DNA of 64,000 nucleotides from Paenibacillus arenilitoris. Lineage in GTDB: Bacteria; Bacillota; Bacilli; Paenibacillales; Paenibacillaceae. This document shows, piece after piece, positions 19,564-28,750 of this stretch. The DNA is taken from the NCBI RefSeq assembly GCF_014705655.1, contig NZ_JACXIY010000016.1:62001-126000 (forward strand), written 5' to 3'. Under the pieces are notes generated by a model that saw only the letters and a list, made by a program, of their open reading frames with translations, made no database searches and was not told where the DNA came from. The position numbers and the translations under genes were made by a program. Positions within the stretch are counted from its first letter, which is position 1. Each line of letters begins with the position of its first letter.

Positions 19564-20754
19564 AAGCGCCGCAAGCGCGACGGCTTGCCAAGGAGGACGC
19601 TTCCATATTTGAAGGAGTATGAACAAGACGATGACGATGGCCAGCTCTTTGGCGGAACCGACCGCGTCCATGAATATCGGATCGTACAACGCCGCGAGCA
19701 GGATGCCGACGATGCCTGCGTTGATTCCCATTAACGCCGATTGCGCGGTTTTGTTACGCTTCAGCCTCTCCCAGAAGGGCAACGCGCCAAGCACCAACAA
19801 GAAAGATGGCAAAAAGATGGAAAACAGCGAGATCATAGCATAGCCGATCCGCGCATAGCCCGTTTCCATCGCCGCGCCGATGTATGCCGCAAAAGTAAAG
19901 AGCGGGCCCGGTACGGCTTGAACGGCGCCGTAGCCCGCCATGAATTGATCGCTCGTAAGCAGCGGCCGCTTCCCGCTCAGAAGCTCGGTCTCGAGCATCG
20001 GCAGCACCGCATGCCCCCCGCCGAATACGAGCGAGCCTGCCCGGTAGACGCTGTCAATCAGCGTCAAAGCGGCGGAACCCGACCATCCGCTTGCGATCGG
20101 CAAGCCGATCAGCAGGATGATGAACAGCGCAAGCATCGCAGCCGCGAGCTTCCGCCCGATCGGGATCGGAGGCTCCCCAGACCCTTCCTCTGCGCCTGCA
20201 CCCGCTTTCGACTTATAAACCGCAATGCCGATTATCGCGCAGAAGAGAAGCGGTACTAGCTGGCCGGCCATCGATGGCCACAGTACCGCCGCACATGCGG
20301 TAACAAGAGCGAGCGTGGCGCGCGGACGGTCCGGCGCCAGCGTGCGCGACATGCTCCAGACCGCCTGCGCGACGATCGCGACGGCGGCGAGCTTCAATCC
20401 TTGCAGCCATCCCGCTCCGCCGATTCCCGCCGCTTGCGCGCCGAAGGCGAAAGCGACCATCAGCAGCGCGGACGGCATCGTGAAGCCGATCCAGGCGGCA
20501 AGCGCGCCAAGAACGCCAGCGCGCTTCGCGCCGATCGCCATGCCGAGCTGGCTGCTCGCCGGACCTGGAAGGAACTGGCAAAGGGCAACCAATTCGGCGA
20601 ACGACCGATCCGACAGCCACTGCCTGCGGCCGACGTATTCCTCGCGGAAATAACCGATATGGGCAATCGGACCGCCGAACGAAGTAAGACCGAGCTTAAG
20701 CGCCGTCCAGAATACGTCGCCGGCCGCGCCGAATCCGAATTTTCTCTCCGTCAT
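19543..20754 (-). CDS. chrA: Chromate transporter family protein
   Basis: 403 aa membrane protein of the CHR family, long form with two homologous halves. The N-terminal half has the signature SFGGPIAHIGYFREEYVGRRQWLS and FLPGPASSQLGMAIG; the second half has FGGGHAVLPMLETELL and YGAVQAVPGPLFTFAAYIG. About 10-12 membrane helices. Members expel chromate by proton symport/antiport, but many genomic copies have no proven role in resistance. It begins 4 nt after the stop of a small unknown ORF, with which it may be cotranscribed. Confidence 0.88.
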   Translation of the reverse strand: MTERKFGFGAAGDVFWTALKLGLTSFGGPIAHIGYFREEYVGRRQWLSDRSFAELVALCQFLPGPASSQLGMAIGAKRAGVLGALAAWIGFTMPSALLMVAFAFGAQAAGIGGAGWLQGLKLAAVAIVAQAVWSMSRTLAPDRPRATLALVTACAAVLWPSMAGQLVPLLFCAIIGIAVYKSKAGAGAEEGSGEPPIPIGRKLAAAMLALFIILLIGLPIASGWSGSAALTLIDSVYRAGSLVFGGGHAVLPMLETELLSGKRPLLTSDQFMAGYGAVQAVPGPLFTFAAYIGAAMETGYARIGYAMISLFSIFLPSFLLVLGALPFWERLKRNKTAQSALMGINAGIVGILLAALYDPIFMDAVGSAKELAIVIVLFILLQIWKRPPWQAVALAALAGLLFL

Positions 20755-20757
20755 CCC

Positions 20758-21042
20758 TTAGCCCTCCCGTCTTCGCAAACGGCAGACGCTCTCGGATGCC
20801 GGAGTCGCGGAGGGCCGGTTGAGTAGCTCTCCGTCCAAATAGTTCGTGGTCTCATCGAGCAATGAGACCGTAGATTTGCCGATAAGAAGCATCGGCTGCG
20901 GCAGAAAGGTTCCGTCTTCGATCATCCGATGATCGCTTAACCTATTCGTTAATCGTTGTACCGTCAACAAATTCATGACAATGAGTCCCCAATCCCGTTC
21001 GGTCAAGTTTAGGCCGGACTTAGCCGATAACGCCCGCATCAT
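20758..21042 (-). CDS. Small hypothetical protein upstream of chrA
   Basis: Open frame of 94 codons from ATG 21042 (or 21039), between the Ser/Thr kinase and chrA. The first 70 residues look protein-like (NLTERDWGLIVMNLLTVQRL... SLLDETTNYLDG, amphipathic helices); the last 25 are Arg/Ser-rich. No clear ribosome site precedes it, though it begins 16 nt after the kinase stop and could be translated by re-initiation. I recognise no family. It could be a real small partner or a chance frame. Confidence 0.4.
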   Translation of the reverse strand: MMRALSAKSGLNLTERDWGLIVMNLLTVQRLTNRLSDHRMIEDGTFLPQPMLLIGKSTVSLLDETTNYLDGELLNRPSATPASESVCRLRRREG

Positions 21043-21058
21043 TGTAGCATGGCTTTGT

Positions 21059-22675
21059 TTATTTTGTGTTAAATCCGTTGGCAATGAACGTCAAAATCGG
21101 TTGAAGCGCCCGCGCGAGCCGCTTCCCCGTCTTCCGCTGGCCGGTTACCCATCTCCCGTCCCACAGCGCGTCCCAGACATGCTCCGGTGGCAATTGCGGA
21201 ATGACCGCCAGCGGCCGGTCCGGAAATAACGACAGCCATTCGTGGCGTCCGCCGAAGCGGATATCCTTGTTGGCCGCCCAAACGAGCATGCCCCCCTTGC
21301 CGCGCAGCTCTTCTTTAACCCGTTCAAGCTTGCCCAGCATAGCCGGCTGCCACTTATGCACGGCCGGGTCGCCGACGGCAATGACGATATGCGATTGCAG
21401 CAGCCTATGCATGGCATCGGGCTCGTCCCAACGGCTTGAAAAATCGAACAGGTGAACGGAGCTGCCCGATTGGCGCAGCATCTGGTCGAACTTCTGCGAG
21501 ACGTGGTCGCCCGGCACAGGGCGCGCCGGATCGATGGCGAACCAGCTCAGCTTGCCGTCCTGCCGCCAAACATGCGTATACCGATCGTCAAAACCGCGGC
21601 TCTCCCGATAAGGAGCGTTGCGAAGTCGTAGATGGCGGGATAGGACGGCATGCCATTCCGGCCTGGATCCGGTATACTCTACGGCCGACGAAGCGGAGCC
21701 GGCATGGCCGAACAACGCATGCAGCGCAAAGGTCAGGAACGTCGCGCCCGCTCCCGGCGATAGCGAAACAACGCCGATTTGAATCTGCCCCGCAGGAAAC
21801 AAAGCCGCCTTTGCAGTCGGCGCGACCTGGTTCAGAAACGGCATTTCTCCGTGAATCAACAGCGCAAGCGCTTCCTCCGCCTCCGCCATGCTTGGATATC
21901 TCCGCGAAGGCTGCGATTGCAGCATCCGTTCGACGACCGCCTTGAACCTGGGCGGAATATCCGCACGCATGCCGGCGAACGGATCGCTTGCTGCGCCCTC
22001 GCCGTGCCGGAACACCGCGCCTCCGGAAGCCAAATAAAAGAGCACCGCGCCAAGGCCGTATATATCGGTTCTCGCATCGCTTTGGCCGCCTCCCTTCTGC
22101 TCCGGCGCGGCGAAGCCTTCCGTGCCAAGCTGCTCCGTGTCCTGCCGCCGATTCTCCTTGTAGCGCCTGGAAATGCCGAAATCGATCAGCTTGACCTCCC
22201 CGTTTCCGCCGATCATGACGTTGGACGGCTTCAAATCCCGATGGATCACCGGGGGGGATTGCCGATGCAAATAACGGAGCGCCGAGCAGAGCTGCAGGCC
22301 GATTTGCACGATCTGTCCATACGGGATGGAGCCGTACGTGCCGTTCGCATAGGCCGTAAGCGTCTGTCCGTTAAAATAATCCATGACCAGCGCGTCGCAA
22401 CCGCTCTCCTCCATCCTTAAATAGTCGACGATATGCGGGAGATTGGGATGGCTAAGCGACATGAGCATATGTGCCTCCGCGGAATAGGCTTCGTTCGCGT
22501 CCGGTGACAGCCGCGTCACCTTAACCGCTCGCAGCATGCCGCCGAGCTTCATGTCCTCCATCGCGTATACCGTGCCCATTCCGCCTCGCCCGATCATCCC
22601 CGCGACGCGATAGCGCCCTCCCACGATCACTCCGCCGCCAAGCGTCGGAACCGCTTCTTCCTGCCTGCTGTCCAA
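21059..22675 (-). CDS. Serine/threonine protein kinase with C-terminal degenerate P-loop domain
   Basis: About 538 aa, Hanks-type kinase: glycine loop GRGGMG (29-34), K52, catalytic loop HRDLKPSN (145-152), DFG (165-167) and APE (190-192). After about residue 275 there is no transmembrane helix or PASTA repeat; instead residues about 298-500 resemble a CpaE/MinD-type ATPase (IQIGVVSLSPGAGATFLT, later HIVIAVGDPAVHKW and MLVWAANKD), with the Walker-A Lys replaced by Ala, so it is probably not an ATPase. Start TTG 22675 with AGGAG 8 nt upstream; an upstream in-frame start at 22735 would run through a terminator hairpin. Cytoplasmic; substrates unknown. Confidence 0.85.
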   Translation of the reverse strand: MDSRQEEAVPTLGGGVIVGGRYRVAGMIGRGGMGTVYAMEDMKLGGMLRAVKVTRLSPDANEAYSAEAHMLMSLSHPNLPHIVDYLRMEESGCDALVMDYFNGQTLTAYANGTYGSIPYGQIVQIGLQLCSALRYLHRQSPPVIHRDLKPSNVMIGGNGEVKLIDFGISRRYKENRRQDTEQLGTEGFAAPEQKGGGQSDARTDIYGLGAVLFYLASGGAVFRHGEGAASDPFAGMRADIPPRFKAVVERMLQSQPSRRYPSMAEAEEALALLIHGEMPFLNQVAPTAKAALFPAGQIQIGVVSLSPGAGATFLTFALHALFGHAGSASSAVEYTGSRPEWHAVLSRHLRLRNAPYRESRGFDDRYTHVWRQDGKLSWFAIDPARPVPGDHVSQKFDQMLRQSGSSVHLFDFSSRWDEPDAMHRLLQSHIVIAVGDPAVHKWQPAMLGKLERVKEELRGKGGMLVWAANKDIRFGGRHEWLSLFPDRPLAVIPQLPPEHVWDALWDGRWVTGQRKTGKRLARALQPILTFIANGFNTK

Positions 22676-22700
22676 CGGATATTCTCCTTTCTGCGGACAC

Positions 22701-22749
22701 AAAAAAACATCCTGAAGCCGCTTGCCGATGCGCAAGCGCCCCCAGGATG
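22701..22749 (-). terminator. Terminator in the leader of the Ser/Thr kinase gene
   Basis: Minus strand: CATCCTG...CGCTTGC-loop-GCAAGCG...CAGGATG followed by seven T, ending 26 nt before the TTG start. It may end the GH105 operon transcript, attenuate the kinase gene, or both. Confidence 0.75.
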
Positions 22750-22775
22750 CTTTCCCGGTTCATTTCATTTCGTAA

Positions 22776-22805
22776 ATAGTACCATATATGAGAGGGCGCA
22801 CACAA
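22776..22805 (-). promoter_or_regulatory. Candidate promoter upstream of the kinase leader
   Basis: Minus strand: TTGTGT (22800-22805), 18-nt spacer, TACTAT (22776-22781). Moderate match only. If used, the transcript begins just before the terminator hairpin at 22701-22749. Confidence 0.35.
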
Positions 22806-22858
22806 CTATTTCATTCAAGCGAAAACGGCTTACGCCGTCGTTGGCGGCATAGCCTCGT

Positions 22859-23893
22859 TTAGCGGTGCTTCTTGGCATTCAGCAGCTCGGCCAAAAAAGC
22901 GAGCGCCAGCCCTTGTCCCCAGCCCTGCACCCGCTTATGGGCAACTTCGCGGTAGCCCTGCAGGTCGTTCATGACCGCCGTTCCGGCCGATACGTTCATG
23001 ACCGAGCCGTCTTCGGCAATTTGGCTCAGAATGCCGTCGATCGAGCGCTGGATGTATTTGTTGTAAAGCGAACCGAAAGCGAATAGCGCGGCTGCAATGC
23101 CGGCGGAGCCCGACGTCTCGTAATAAGACGCATCGTCATTGAGCACCGTATGCCACAGGCCGTTGTCTCCTTGCAGACGGACGAGCGCGCTTAGCTGATC
23201 GCGCATCGATCCTTCGATCATCATGAAGGACGGATGCTGCACCGCCACGAGGGGCAGCGCTTTGGCCATCGTCAGGGCGGCCCAGGAATTGCCGCGCGCC
23301 CAGAAAATCGAAGACATGTGATTTTGCGCGATGTTGTCCCAGCCGTGGTAATACAAATTCGTTACGGGATCCTGCAGGAAATGCTCGTGCCCGTGATACT
23401 GCTTCAGGCCGTCCTCCAAATAATCTTCCCGGTCCAGCGAATGGCCCATGCGCACGAGGAAATAACCCGCCATCATCATCGTATCGACCCACGCCTGCTC
23501 GGGAAAGTTGTACGTCTCGGAATTGACCGTGTGCTGGAAGATGCCGTCCGCGAACCGGACCGCGTCATGCTTTAAGTATTCGGCCATTTGGACGGCAACG
23601 TCCAAATACTTCTTGTCGTCCGTCGCTTTGTACAGCGAAAGGAGACAGTGGCCGATCGACACGCCGTTCACCGACAGCTTCGGCAGGCCGTCCTCCAGCT
23701 TCTCGTCCACCCATTCCCTGAGCCATTCGATATACCGCTCGTTGCCCGTCGCCTCATAAGCTTCCGCTACGCCGAAGAACGCCACGCCTCCCGGCCAATC
23801 CCAACCGAAATCCATTCTAAACGTACGGTCCACGACCCGGTCGATGACGTCGCGGATCTGATTTTCGTCATATTGCAGCTGCGGCATATCCAT
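22859..23893 (-). CDS. Glycoside hydrolase family 105, unsaturated rhamnogalacturonyl hydrolase
   Basis: 344 aa, (alpha/alpha)6-barrel enzyme of the YteR/YesR type that removes the unsaturated galacturonic acid left at the non-reducing end by pectate/rhamnogalacturonan lyases. The catalytic Asp is probably D137 in QAWVDTMMM; other family residues are in FWARGNSWAALTMAKAL and GWGQGLALAFLAELL. No signal peptide, so it acts on imported oligosaccharides. Last gene of a cluster in the order sensor, regulator, solute-binding protein, two permeases, GH105, the same as B. subtilis yesMNOPQR. Confidence 0.9.
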   Translation of the reverse strand: MDMPQLQYDENQIRDVIDRVVDRTFRMDFGWDWPGGVAFFGVAEAYEATGNERYIEWLREWVDEKLEDGLPKLSVNGVSIGHCLLSLYKATDDKKYLDVAVQMAEYLKHDAVRFADGIFQHTVNSETYNFPEQAWVDTMMMAGYFLVRMGHSLDREDYLEDGLKQYHGHEHFLQDPVTNLYYHGWDNIAQNHMSSIFWARGNSWAALTMAKALPLVAVQHPSFMMIEGSMRDQLSALVRLQGDNGLWHTVLNDDASYYETSGSAGIAAALFAFGSLYNKYIQRSIDGILSQIAEDGSVMNVSAGTAVMNDLQGYREVAHKRVQGWGQGLALAFLAELLNAKKHR

Positions 23894-23914
23894 CTTCCTC
23901 TCTCCTGGTTCTAA

Positions 23915-24751
23915 TTATTTGAGACCGCTGGTGCTAATCCCTTCCACGATGTACTTCTGGAACGCGAAGAAGATGCCGAGTACGGGAAGCAAGCTGACGA
24001 TCGACATCGCGAACATCGCGCCCCAGTTCGATACCGTATCGCTGTCCAGGAACATCTTGAGCCCCATCGATACCGGATACAGACTTGGCCGGTTCAGGTA
24101 AAGTACCGGTCCGAGCAGGTCCTCCCAGCGCCAGTAGAACGAGAAGATCGCGGCCGTCGCCAGAGCCGGCACCACGAGCGGCAAGATGATGCGGAAAAAC
24201 AGCCGGAACTTGCCGCAGCCGTCGATCGTCGCCGCCTCGTCCAGCTCGCTCGGAATCGTCCGGATGAACTGGATGAGCAAGAAGATGAAGAACGGAATGC
24301 CGAAATATTGCGGAATGACGATCGGCTTGATCGAATTGAGCCAGTCCAGCTTCGCGAATAAAATGTACTGCGGGACGAGGACGACGTCATGCGGCAGCAT
24401 AAGCGTCACCATCATGATGCCGAACCAGAACGCCTTGCCCGTAAAATTCAGTCTAGCGAACCCGAAGGCGATAAAGGCCGAAGACAGCACGGCGCCGATC
24501 GTTGACAACACGACGATTTCCAGCGAGTTCATCATAAAGGTGCCGAACGATTGGCCGGCGATGCCGATCCAGCCGGTTTTGTAGTTTTCCCAAATCCACG
24601 GCTGCGGAATGAGCGAGTCCGCCGTGGCGAAGATCAGATTGCTTTGCTTGAACGAGCTCATGAGCAGCCACAGCACGGGGTAGATCATGGCGAGCGCGAG
24701 CAGCGAGACGAAAACGTGGTATGCCGGCCACTTCAGCTTTTTCAAGATCAT
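23915..24751 (-). CDS. Carbohydrate ABC transporter permease (MalG type)
   Basis: About 278 aa, six membrane helices and the EAA loop [25 protein letters not shown] that docks the ATPase. Corresponds to B. subtilis YesQ. Start ATG 24751 with AAAGGAGG 9 nt upstream; longer frames to 24847 run into the preceding permease gene. No ATPase gene is in the cluster, so a shared MsmX-like ATPase is probably used (inference from related importers). Confidence 0.92.
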   Translation of the reverse strand: MILKKLKWPAYHVFVSLLALAMIYPVLWLLMSSFKQSNLIFATADSLIPQPWIWENYKTGWIGIAGQSFGTFMMNSLEIVVLSTIGAVLSSAFIAFGFARLNFTGKAFWFGIMMVTLMLPHDVVLVPQYILFAKLDWLNSIKPIVIPQYFGIPFFIFLLIQFIRTIPSELDEAATIDGCGKFRLFFRIILPLVVPALATAAIFSFYWRWEDLLGPVLYLNRPSLYPVSMGLKMFLDSDTVSNWGAMFAMSIVSLLPVLGIFFAFQKYIVEGISTSGLK

Positions 24752-24753
24752 GA

Positions 24754-25653
24754 TCAATGGCCTCCTTTCGACTCGTAATGCACCCATTTCTTCGATGTCC
24801 AGAACAAAATGCCGGTCAGAATGGCGATGATGATAAGCATGACCCACGCCATGGCGGACGCGTAGCCCATATCAAAGTAAACGAACGCTTGACGGAACAG
24901 GTAAAGCGAATACAGAAGCGTGCCGTCGAGGGGACCGCCTTCTCCTTTGGAAATAATGTAGGCCGGCACGAACGTCATGAACGCGCCGATCGTCTGCATG
25001 ATTGTGTTGAACAAAATGATCGGACTCAGCATCGGCAGCGTCATTTTGAAAAACCGGACGACCGGACCCGCGCCGTCCACATTCGCCGCTTCGTACAGCT
25101 CTGGCGGAATATTCTTTAGGCCGGCAAGAAAAATAAGCATGGAGGAACCGAACTGCCATACCGACAGCGTGATCAACATCCAGAGAGCAGCTGCCGGTTC
25201 CGCGAACCATCTGACGCTATCTAAACCGAGCGTGTTCAGGAAGTGGTTGATGACCCCTTCGTCGCCGTACAGGTTGCGCCACATGATCGATACCGCGACG
25301 CTTCCGCCGATGATGGAAGGAAGGTAGTAAACCGTCCGATATAACCCGATTGCTTTCGAGGCCGTGTTCAAGAGCATGGCGATAAACAAAGCGAACGCGA
25401 GCCGCAGCGGCACGCCGATAAAGACGTACAGGAACGTAACCCGAAGCGATGTCCAAAACTTCGTGTCGTCCGTGAACATCGAGGAATAATTCTCAAGGCC
25501 GATATAAGACGGCGTGGACAGCAAATCGTAATCCGTAACCGAGAAGTAGAGCGATGCGACTGCGGGAATTAACGTGAACAATAAAAATCCGATGACGAAC
25601 GGTCCGATGAACGTGTAGCCGATGAGGTTATTTTTGAATGAGAGCGATTTCAT
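24754..25653 (-). CDS. Carbohydrate ABC transporter permease (MalF type)
   Basis: 299 aa, six membrane helices, EAA motif [20 protein letters not shown]. Corresponds to YesP. AGGAG precedes the ATG. Forms the transmembrane channel together with the next gene, whose ribosome site overlaps this gene's end. Imports oligogalacturonide or rhamnogalacturonan fragments bound by the lipoprotein encoded upstream. Confidence 0.92.
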   Translation of the reverse strand: MKSLSFKNNLIGYTFIGPFVIGFLLFTLIPAVASLYFSVTDYDLLSTPSYIGLENYSSMFTDDTKFWTSLRVTFLYVFIGVPLRLAFALFIAMLLNTASKAIGLYRTVYYLPSIIGGSVAVSIMWRNLYGDEGVINHFLNTLGLDSVRWFAEPAAALWMLITLSVWQFGSSMLIFLAGLKNIPPELYEAANVDGAGPVVRFFKMTLPMLSPIILFNTIMQTIGAFMTFVPAYIISKGEGGPLDGTLLYSLYLFRQAFVYFDMGYASAMAWVMLIIIAILTGILFWTSKKWVHYESKGGH

Positions 25654-25697
25654 CTTAATCCAACTCCTATGCGCCAGCTAACGCGCCAAGTATGAAA

Positions 25698-25731
25698 GCG
25701 CGATGGCCGATCTTGCGACCGGCCACCGCGC
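25698..25731 (-). other. Intercistronic hairpin between binding-protein and permease genes
   Basis: Minus strand stem GCGCGxTGGCCG/CGGCCAxCGCGC with about 9-nt loop and only a short T tract. Such hairpins between solute-binding and permease genes commonly stabilise the upstream mRNA and lower downstream expression. Confidence 0.6.
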
Positions 25732-25744
25732 AGCTCGGTTGAGG

Positions 25745-27076
25745 TTACCCGTTTTTCTTCAGAATGGCGGTTGCTTCTTCTCTAAATTTCTTAGCGGCTT
25801 CTTCAGGCGTAATTTTGTCGTAGTTCATTTGCTCGGCCAGGCTGGTAAGCGATTTGAACACTTCCGCGGAGCCGATCGGATCCGGAGGATCCATCGGCGA
25901 GCTGTTCGATTCCGCCCATGCCACATAGTCGTATACTTGCACCTGCGCTTCGGTGGAAACTTCCTTCAGCGCTTCTTTGACCTTCGCGGATACCGGCACG
26001 CCGCGGTCGCCTAGGATCAATTTGTTCGCTTCGATGTCGTTCACGAAGAAGTTGATGAATTTAGCCGCTTCTTCCTTCGCCTTCGAATTTTCGGAGATGG
26101 AGAAGAACATGCTCGGCTTCAGGAACAAGCCTTTTTCCATATTCGGTCCCATCATCGGCGCGATCGCAAGCGGACGGTTCGCTACTTGCTGCAGGCCGAC
26201 GTATTGGTTCGACCATTGCCATACCCCGATGCCCTGGTTCAGCACGAGATGACTGTCTTCCGCGCCTTTGATTTGCGCCAGCACGTCCGGCGAAGGAACC
26301 GCGCCGTCGATGACGAGTTTAGCCAGCATGCCGAAGAAATCGACGAACAGTTGGTCGTCCTCGTAGCCAAGTCCGGTGCCTTCCGCGTTGAACAACGTTT
26401 TGTCCATCGTGCGGAGGTAGTAGCCGAAGAATACTTCCGGGCGCATGCCGTTGTCGAAGTACAGGTCGGCTTCCTTCGCTTTGCCCGCCCACGCGACGTA
26501 ATCGTCCCAAGTGAAGCTTTCCGGAATCGAATCGATGCCCGCTTTTTTCAGCAGCGCCGGATCGTAGTTGAATCCGAGCGCGTTGACGCCGAGATTCATG
26601 CCGTACAGCTTGTCGCCCAGCTTGCCGCCGTCGATCGCGTTCTGCGAAATGTCGGTGACGTCGATCTCTTTGCCCAGGAACGGCGTCAAATCCGCCAGCT
26701 GGTTGCGTCCCGCGTATTGCGAGTAGTTTTGCGTGTCGATCTGGATAATGTCCGGAAGCTCGTTGGCGGCCGCCTGCGGCGCCAGCTTCTTCCAATAATC
26801 GTCATAGTTCGCGTATTCCATTTCGATCGTGACATGCGGATTTTTTTCCTTATACATCTCGATGACCTTCATCGTGTAATCGTGGCGCGGCTGTCCGCCC
26901 CACCAGGCGATCCGAAGGGTGACCGGCTTCGCTTCGCCCGATCCGTCCGCAGTCTCCGTCCCCGAATTCGTTCCGTTTGCGCTATTTCCGGAATTTTCCG
27001 CATTCCCGCCGCAAGCGCTTACGAGAACGAGAGCGAAAGCCATCAGCAGCAAAAGCATTTTGTTCCTTGCTTTCAT
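25745..27076 (-). CDS. Extracellular solute-binding lipoprotein (sugar ABC importer)
   Basis: 443 aa. Lipoprotein signal: KARNK, hydrophobic core and lipobox LVSAC with lipidated Cys22, then a Ser/Gly/Asn-rich linker. Family 1 solute-binding fold (WWGGQPRHDYTMKVIEMYKEKNP; GIGVWQWSNQY). Corresponds to YesO in position; probably binds oligosaccharides from pectin degradation. Start ATG 27076 with a purine-rich ribosome site. Has its own promoter downstream of the regulator terminator. Confidence 0.92.
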   Translation of the reverse strand: MKARNKMLLLLMAFALVLVSACGGNAENSGNSANGTNSGTETADGSGEAKPVTLRIAWWGGQPRHDYTMKVIEMYKEKNPHVTIEMEYANYDDYWKKLAPQAAANELPDIIQIDTQNYSQYAGRNQLADLTPFLGKEIDVTDISQNAIDGGKLGDKLYGMNLGVNALGFNYDPALLKKAGIDSIPESFTWDDYVAWAGKAKEADLYFDNGMRPEVFFGYYLRTMDKTLFNAEGTGLGYEDDQLFVDFFGMLAKLVIDGAVPSPDVLAQIKGAEDSHLVLNQGIGVWQWSNQYVGLQQVANRPLAIAPMMGPNMEKGLFLKPSMFFSISENSKAKEEAAKFINFFVNDIEANKLILGDRGVPVSAKVKEALKEVSTEAQVQVYDYVAWAESNSSPMDPPDPIGSAEVFKSLTSLAEQMNYDKITPEEAAKKFREEATAILKKNG

Positions 27077-27122
27077 CGTGTTACGCCCCTTCCAAACTCT
27101 TGAGTTGTTGTTGACATGCTTT

Positions 27123-27152
27123 ATTATAGGACCTATGTCGAATTGTCGGAAT
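27123..27152 (-). promoter_or_regulatory. Candidate promoter of the sugar-importer operon
   Basis: Minus strand: perfect -10 TATAAT (27123-27128) with a weak -35 TTCCGA 17-18 nt upstream. The weak -35 fits activation by the AraC-type regulator encoded just upstream. No clear catabolite-responsive (cre) site was found. Confidence 0.5.
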
Positions 27153-27173
27153 TTAAAAAACCGCTTTCTTTGT

Positions 27174-27206
27174 TAAAAAAACAGAGGTCGCCGTCAAGGC
27201 GACCTC
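27174..27206 (-). terminator. Intrinsic terminator of the sensor/regulator operon
   Basis: Minus strand: perfect 9-bp stem GAGGTCGCC/GGCGACCTC overlapping the regulator stop codon, followed by seven T. Confidence 0.85.
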
Positions 27207-28750
27207 TTGTATTCGGACGGCGTAAAGCCCGTATATTTCTTGAACACCTGGCTGAAATATTGCGGATTGTCGCCGAAGCCGAGCTGCTCCGCGAGCTCGA
27301 ACACTTTGACGTCGCCGGTTTTCTCGATCTCCTCCATCGCCTTCTCGATCCGCAGCTTGACGACGTAATTCGAAAATTTGTCGCCCGTCTCCTTCTTGAA
27401 CAGTTTGCCTAAATAATCGGCGTTCATGTATAGAATCTCGGTTGCGACCCACCCGAGCGACAGGTCCGGATTGCCGAGCTGCTCCTCAACGACCTGCTGC
27501 ATTTTAAGGATAATGGACGAGTGCTTCCGGGTCAGCAACCGGTAATTGTTCAGACAGATTTGCTCCGCGTTGTCCGTAATGAATTGCTCGATCGCCCGAA
27601 GCGTCTGGAATTGGTCGAAGCTCGCGATTTTTTGCAAATAGTCGTTGATCTCCTCCGGACTTCCTTGGCGCACGATCGAAACATATAGCGGAATGACGTA
27701 CGATTTCGAAAGATGCGTATCGAGCCGGCTGTCGGCCAGCTGCGAGAAGTACGCCTGGAGCTCGTCCCGCACGAATGCCCAATCCCCCGACTTGACGTGC
27801 ATGCATAGCGGCTCCTCGTCATAGAGGAAAGTCCCCGGCGCCGATTCGTCGTCGCGGCCGATGTCCTTCTTCGTTATAATGCTGCCTTCGCCCAAATAAA
27901 ACTGGTAGTTCAAGCATTCGAGCGTCTCGCGGTACATGCTGCGCGCCTCGACGATCGGGCCCGGATCGCTGACGGCCGCCGTCGCATCCATTTTGTAATA
28001 AGCCGCGAACGTCCGTTTGATTTCAGACAGATTGGCAAATAGCGCATCCGATTCCCCATCCGCCTTGATCAACAGTAGCACGTGCTTGCCGATCGTCGTG
28101 CTAAGAAGCACCGTCGACTTGCCGAGCACGTCCTCGGCGATGTTTTTGATCGCGAACATATGCTCGAATTCGAACTTGCCTTCAAGCTGAAAGAGCAGCA
28201 GCCGCACGCTGTCGTTCTCGACCGTCATCCGGAACATTTGGCGGTAATCGTCCCAATCCCGCTGGCCGTACGTCTTGTTGGTGACGAGCTCCTTCAGGAA
28301 CTGCTCCTTCGCGTGGGGCAGCACCTTCGTTAATTCCTTCTGAATGTTCGCCATGAAATTTTCCTGCGACTGCAGCTTCTCCAGATCGAGGATGATCTCG
28401 GCCAACGCCTGCGTAATCGTGTTCTCGTTGCAGGGTTTCAGCAAATAATGCTTTACGCCGAACTGCATCGCCGTGCGCGCGTAATCGAACTCGCTGAAGC
28501 CGGACAATAGGATGAAGGCAATATGCGGAAACCGTTCATTTACCTTCTCGACGAGCTGCAGACCGTTCATCCCGGGCATTTTAATATCGGAAATGACGAT
28601 GTCCGGCATATGGGTTTCGATAAAGGACAACGCTTCGAGCCCGTTGCGGGCCGTGCCGATCAATTCTGTCCGATGCGCCTCCCAGTCAACCGTGCGCGAA
28701 ATGCCTTCGACGATGATCCGCTCGTCGTCCACCAGCAGTACTTTATACAT
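27194..28750 (-). CDS. Response regulator with AraC-type DNA-binding domain (YesN-like)
   Basis: About 518 aa. Receiver domain with D9-D10 and phosphoacceptor D55 (ISDIKMPGMNG); a middle region of about 270 residues; C-terminal AraC/XylS double helix-turn-helix (about 415-518, LSLGWVATEILYMNADYLGKLFKKETG and ELAEQLGFGDNPQYFSQVFKKYTGFTPSEYK). Start ATG 28750 with GAGGG 6 nt upstream, overlapping the kinase stop by 8 nt. Likely activates the importer and GH105 genes directly downstream. Confidence 0.92.
   Translation of the reverse strand: MYKVLLVDDERIIVEGISRTVDWEAHRTELIGTARNGLEALSFIETHMPDIVISDIKMPGMNGLQLVEKVNERFPHIAFILLSGFSEFDYARTAMQFGVKHYLLKPCNENTITQALAEIILDLEKLQSQENFMANIQKELTKVLPHAKEQFLKELVTNKTYGQRDWDDYRQMFRMTVENDSVRLLLFQLEGKFEFEHMFAIKNIAEDVLGKSTVLLSTTIGKHVLLLIKADGESDALFANLSEIKRTFAAYYKMDATAAVSDPGPIVEARSMYRETLECLNYQFYLGEGSIITKKDIGRDDESAPGTFLYDEEPLCMHVKSGDWAFVRDELQAYFSQLADSRLDTHLSKSYVIPLYVSIVRQGSPEEINDYLQKIASFDQFQTLRAIEQFITDNAEQICLNNYRLLTRKHSSIILKMQQVVEEQLGNPDLSLGWVATEILYMNADYLGKLFKKETGDKFSNYVVKLRIEKAMEEIEKTGDVKVFELAEQLGFGDNPQYFSQVFKKYTGFTPSEYKRSP

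Noticed and set aside
25690..25705. Catabolite-responsive (cre) site near TGAAAGCGCGATGG
   Set aside because: Only the left half resembles the cre consensus, and it lies inside an intercistronic hairpin, not a promoter.
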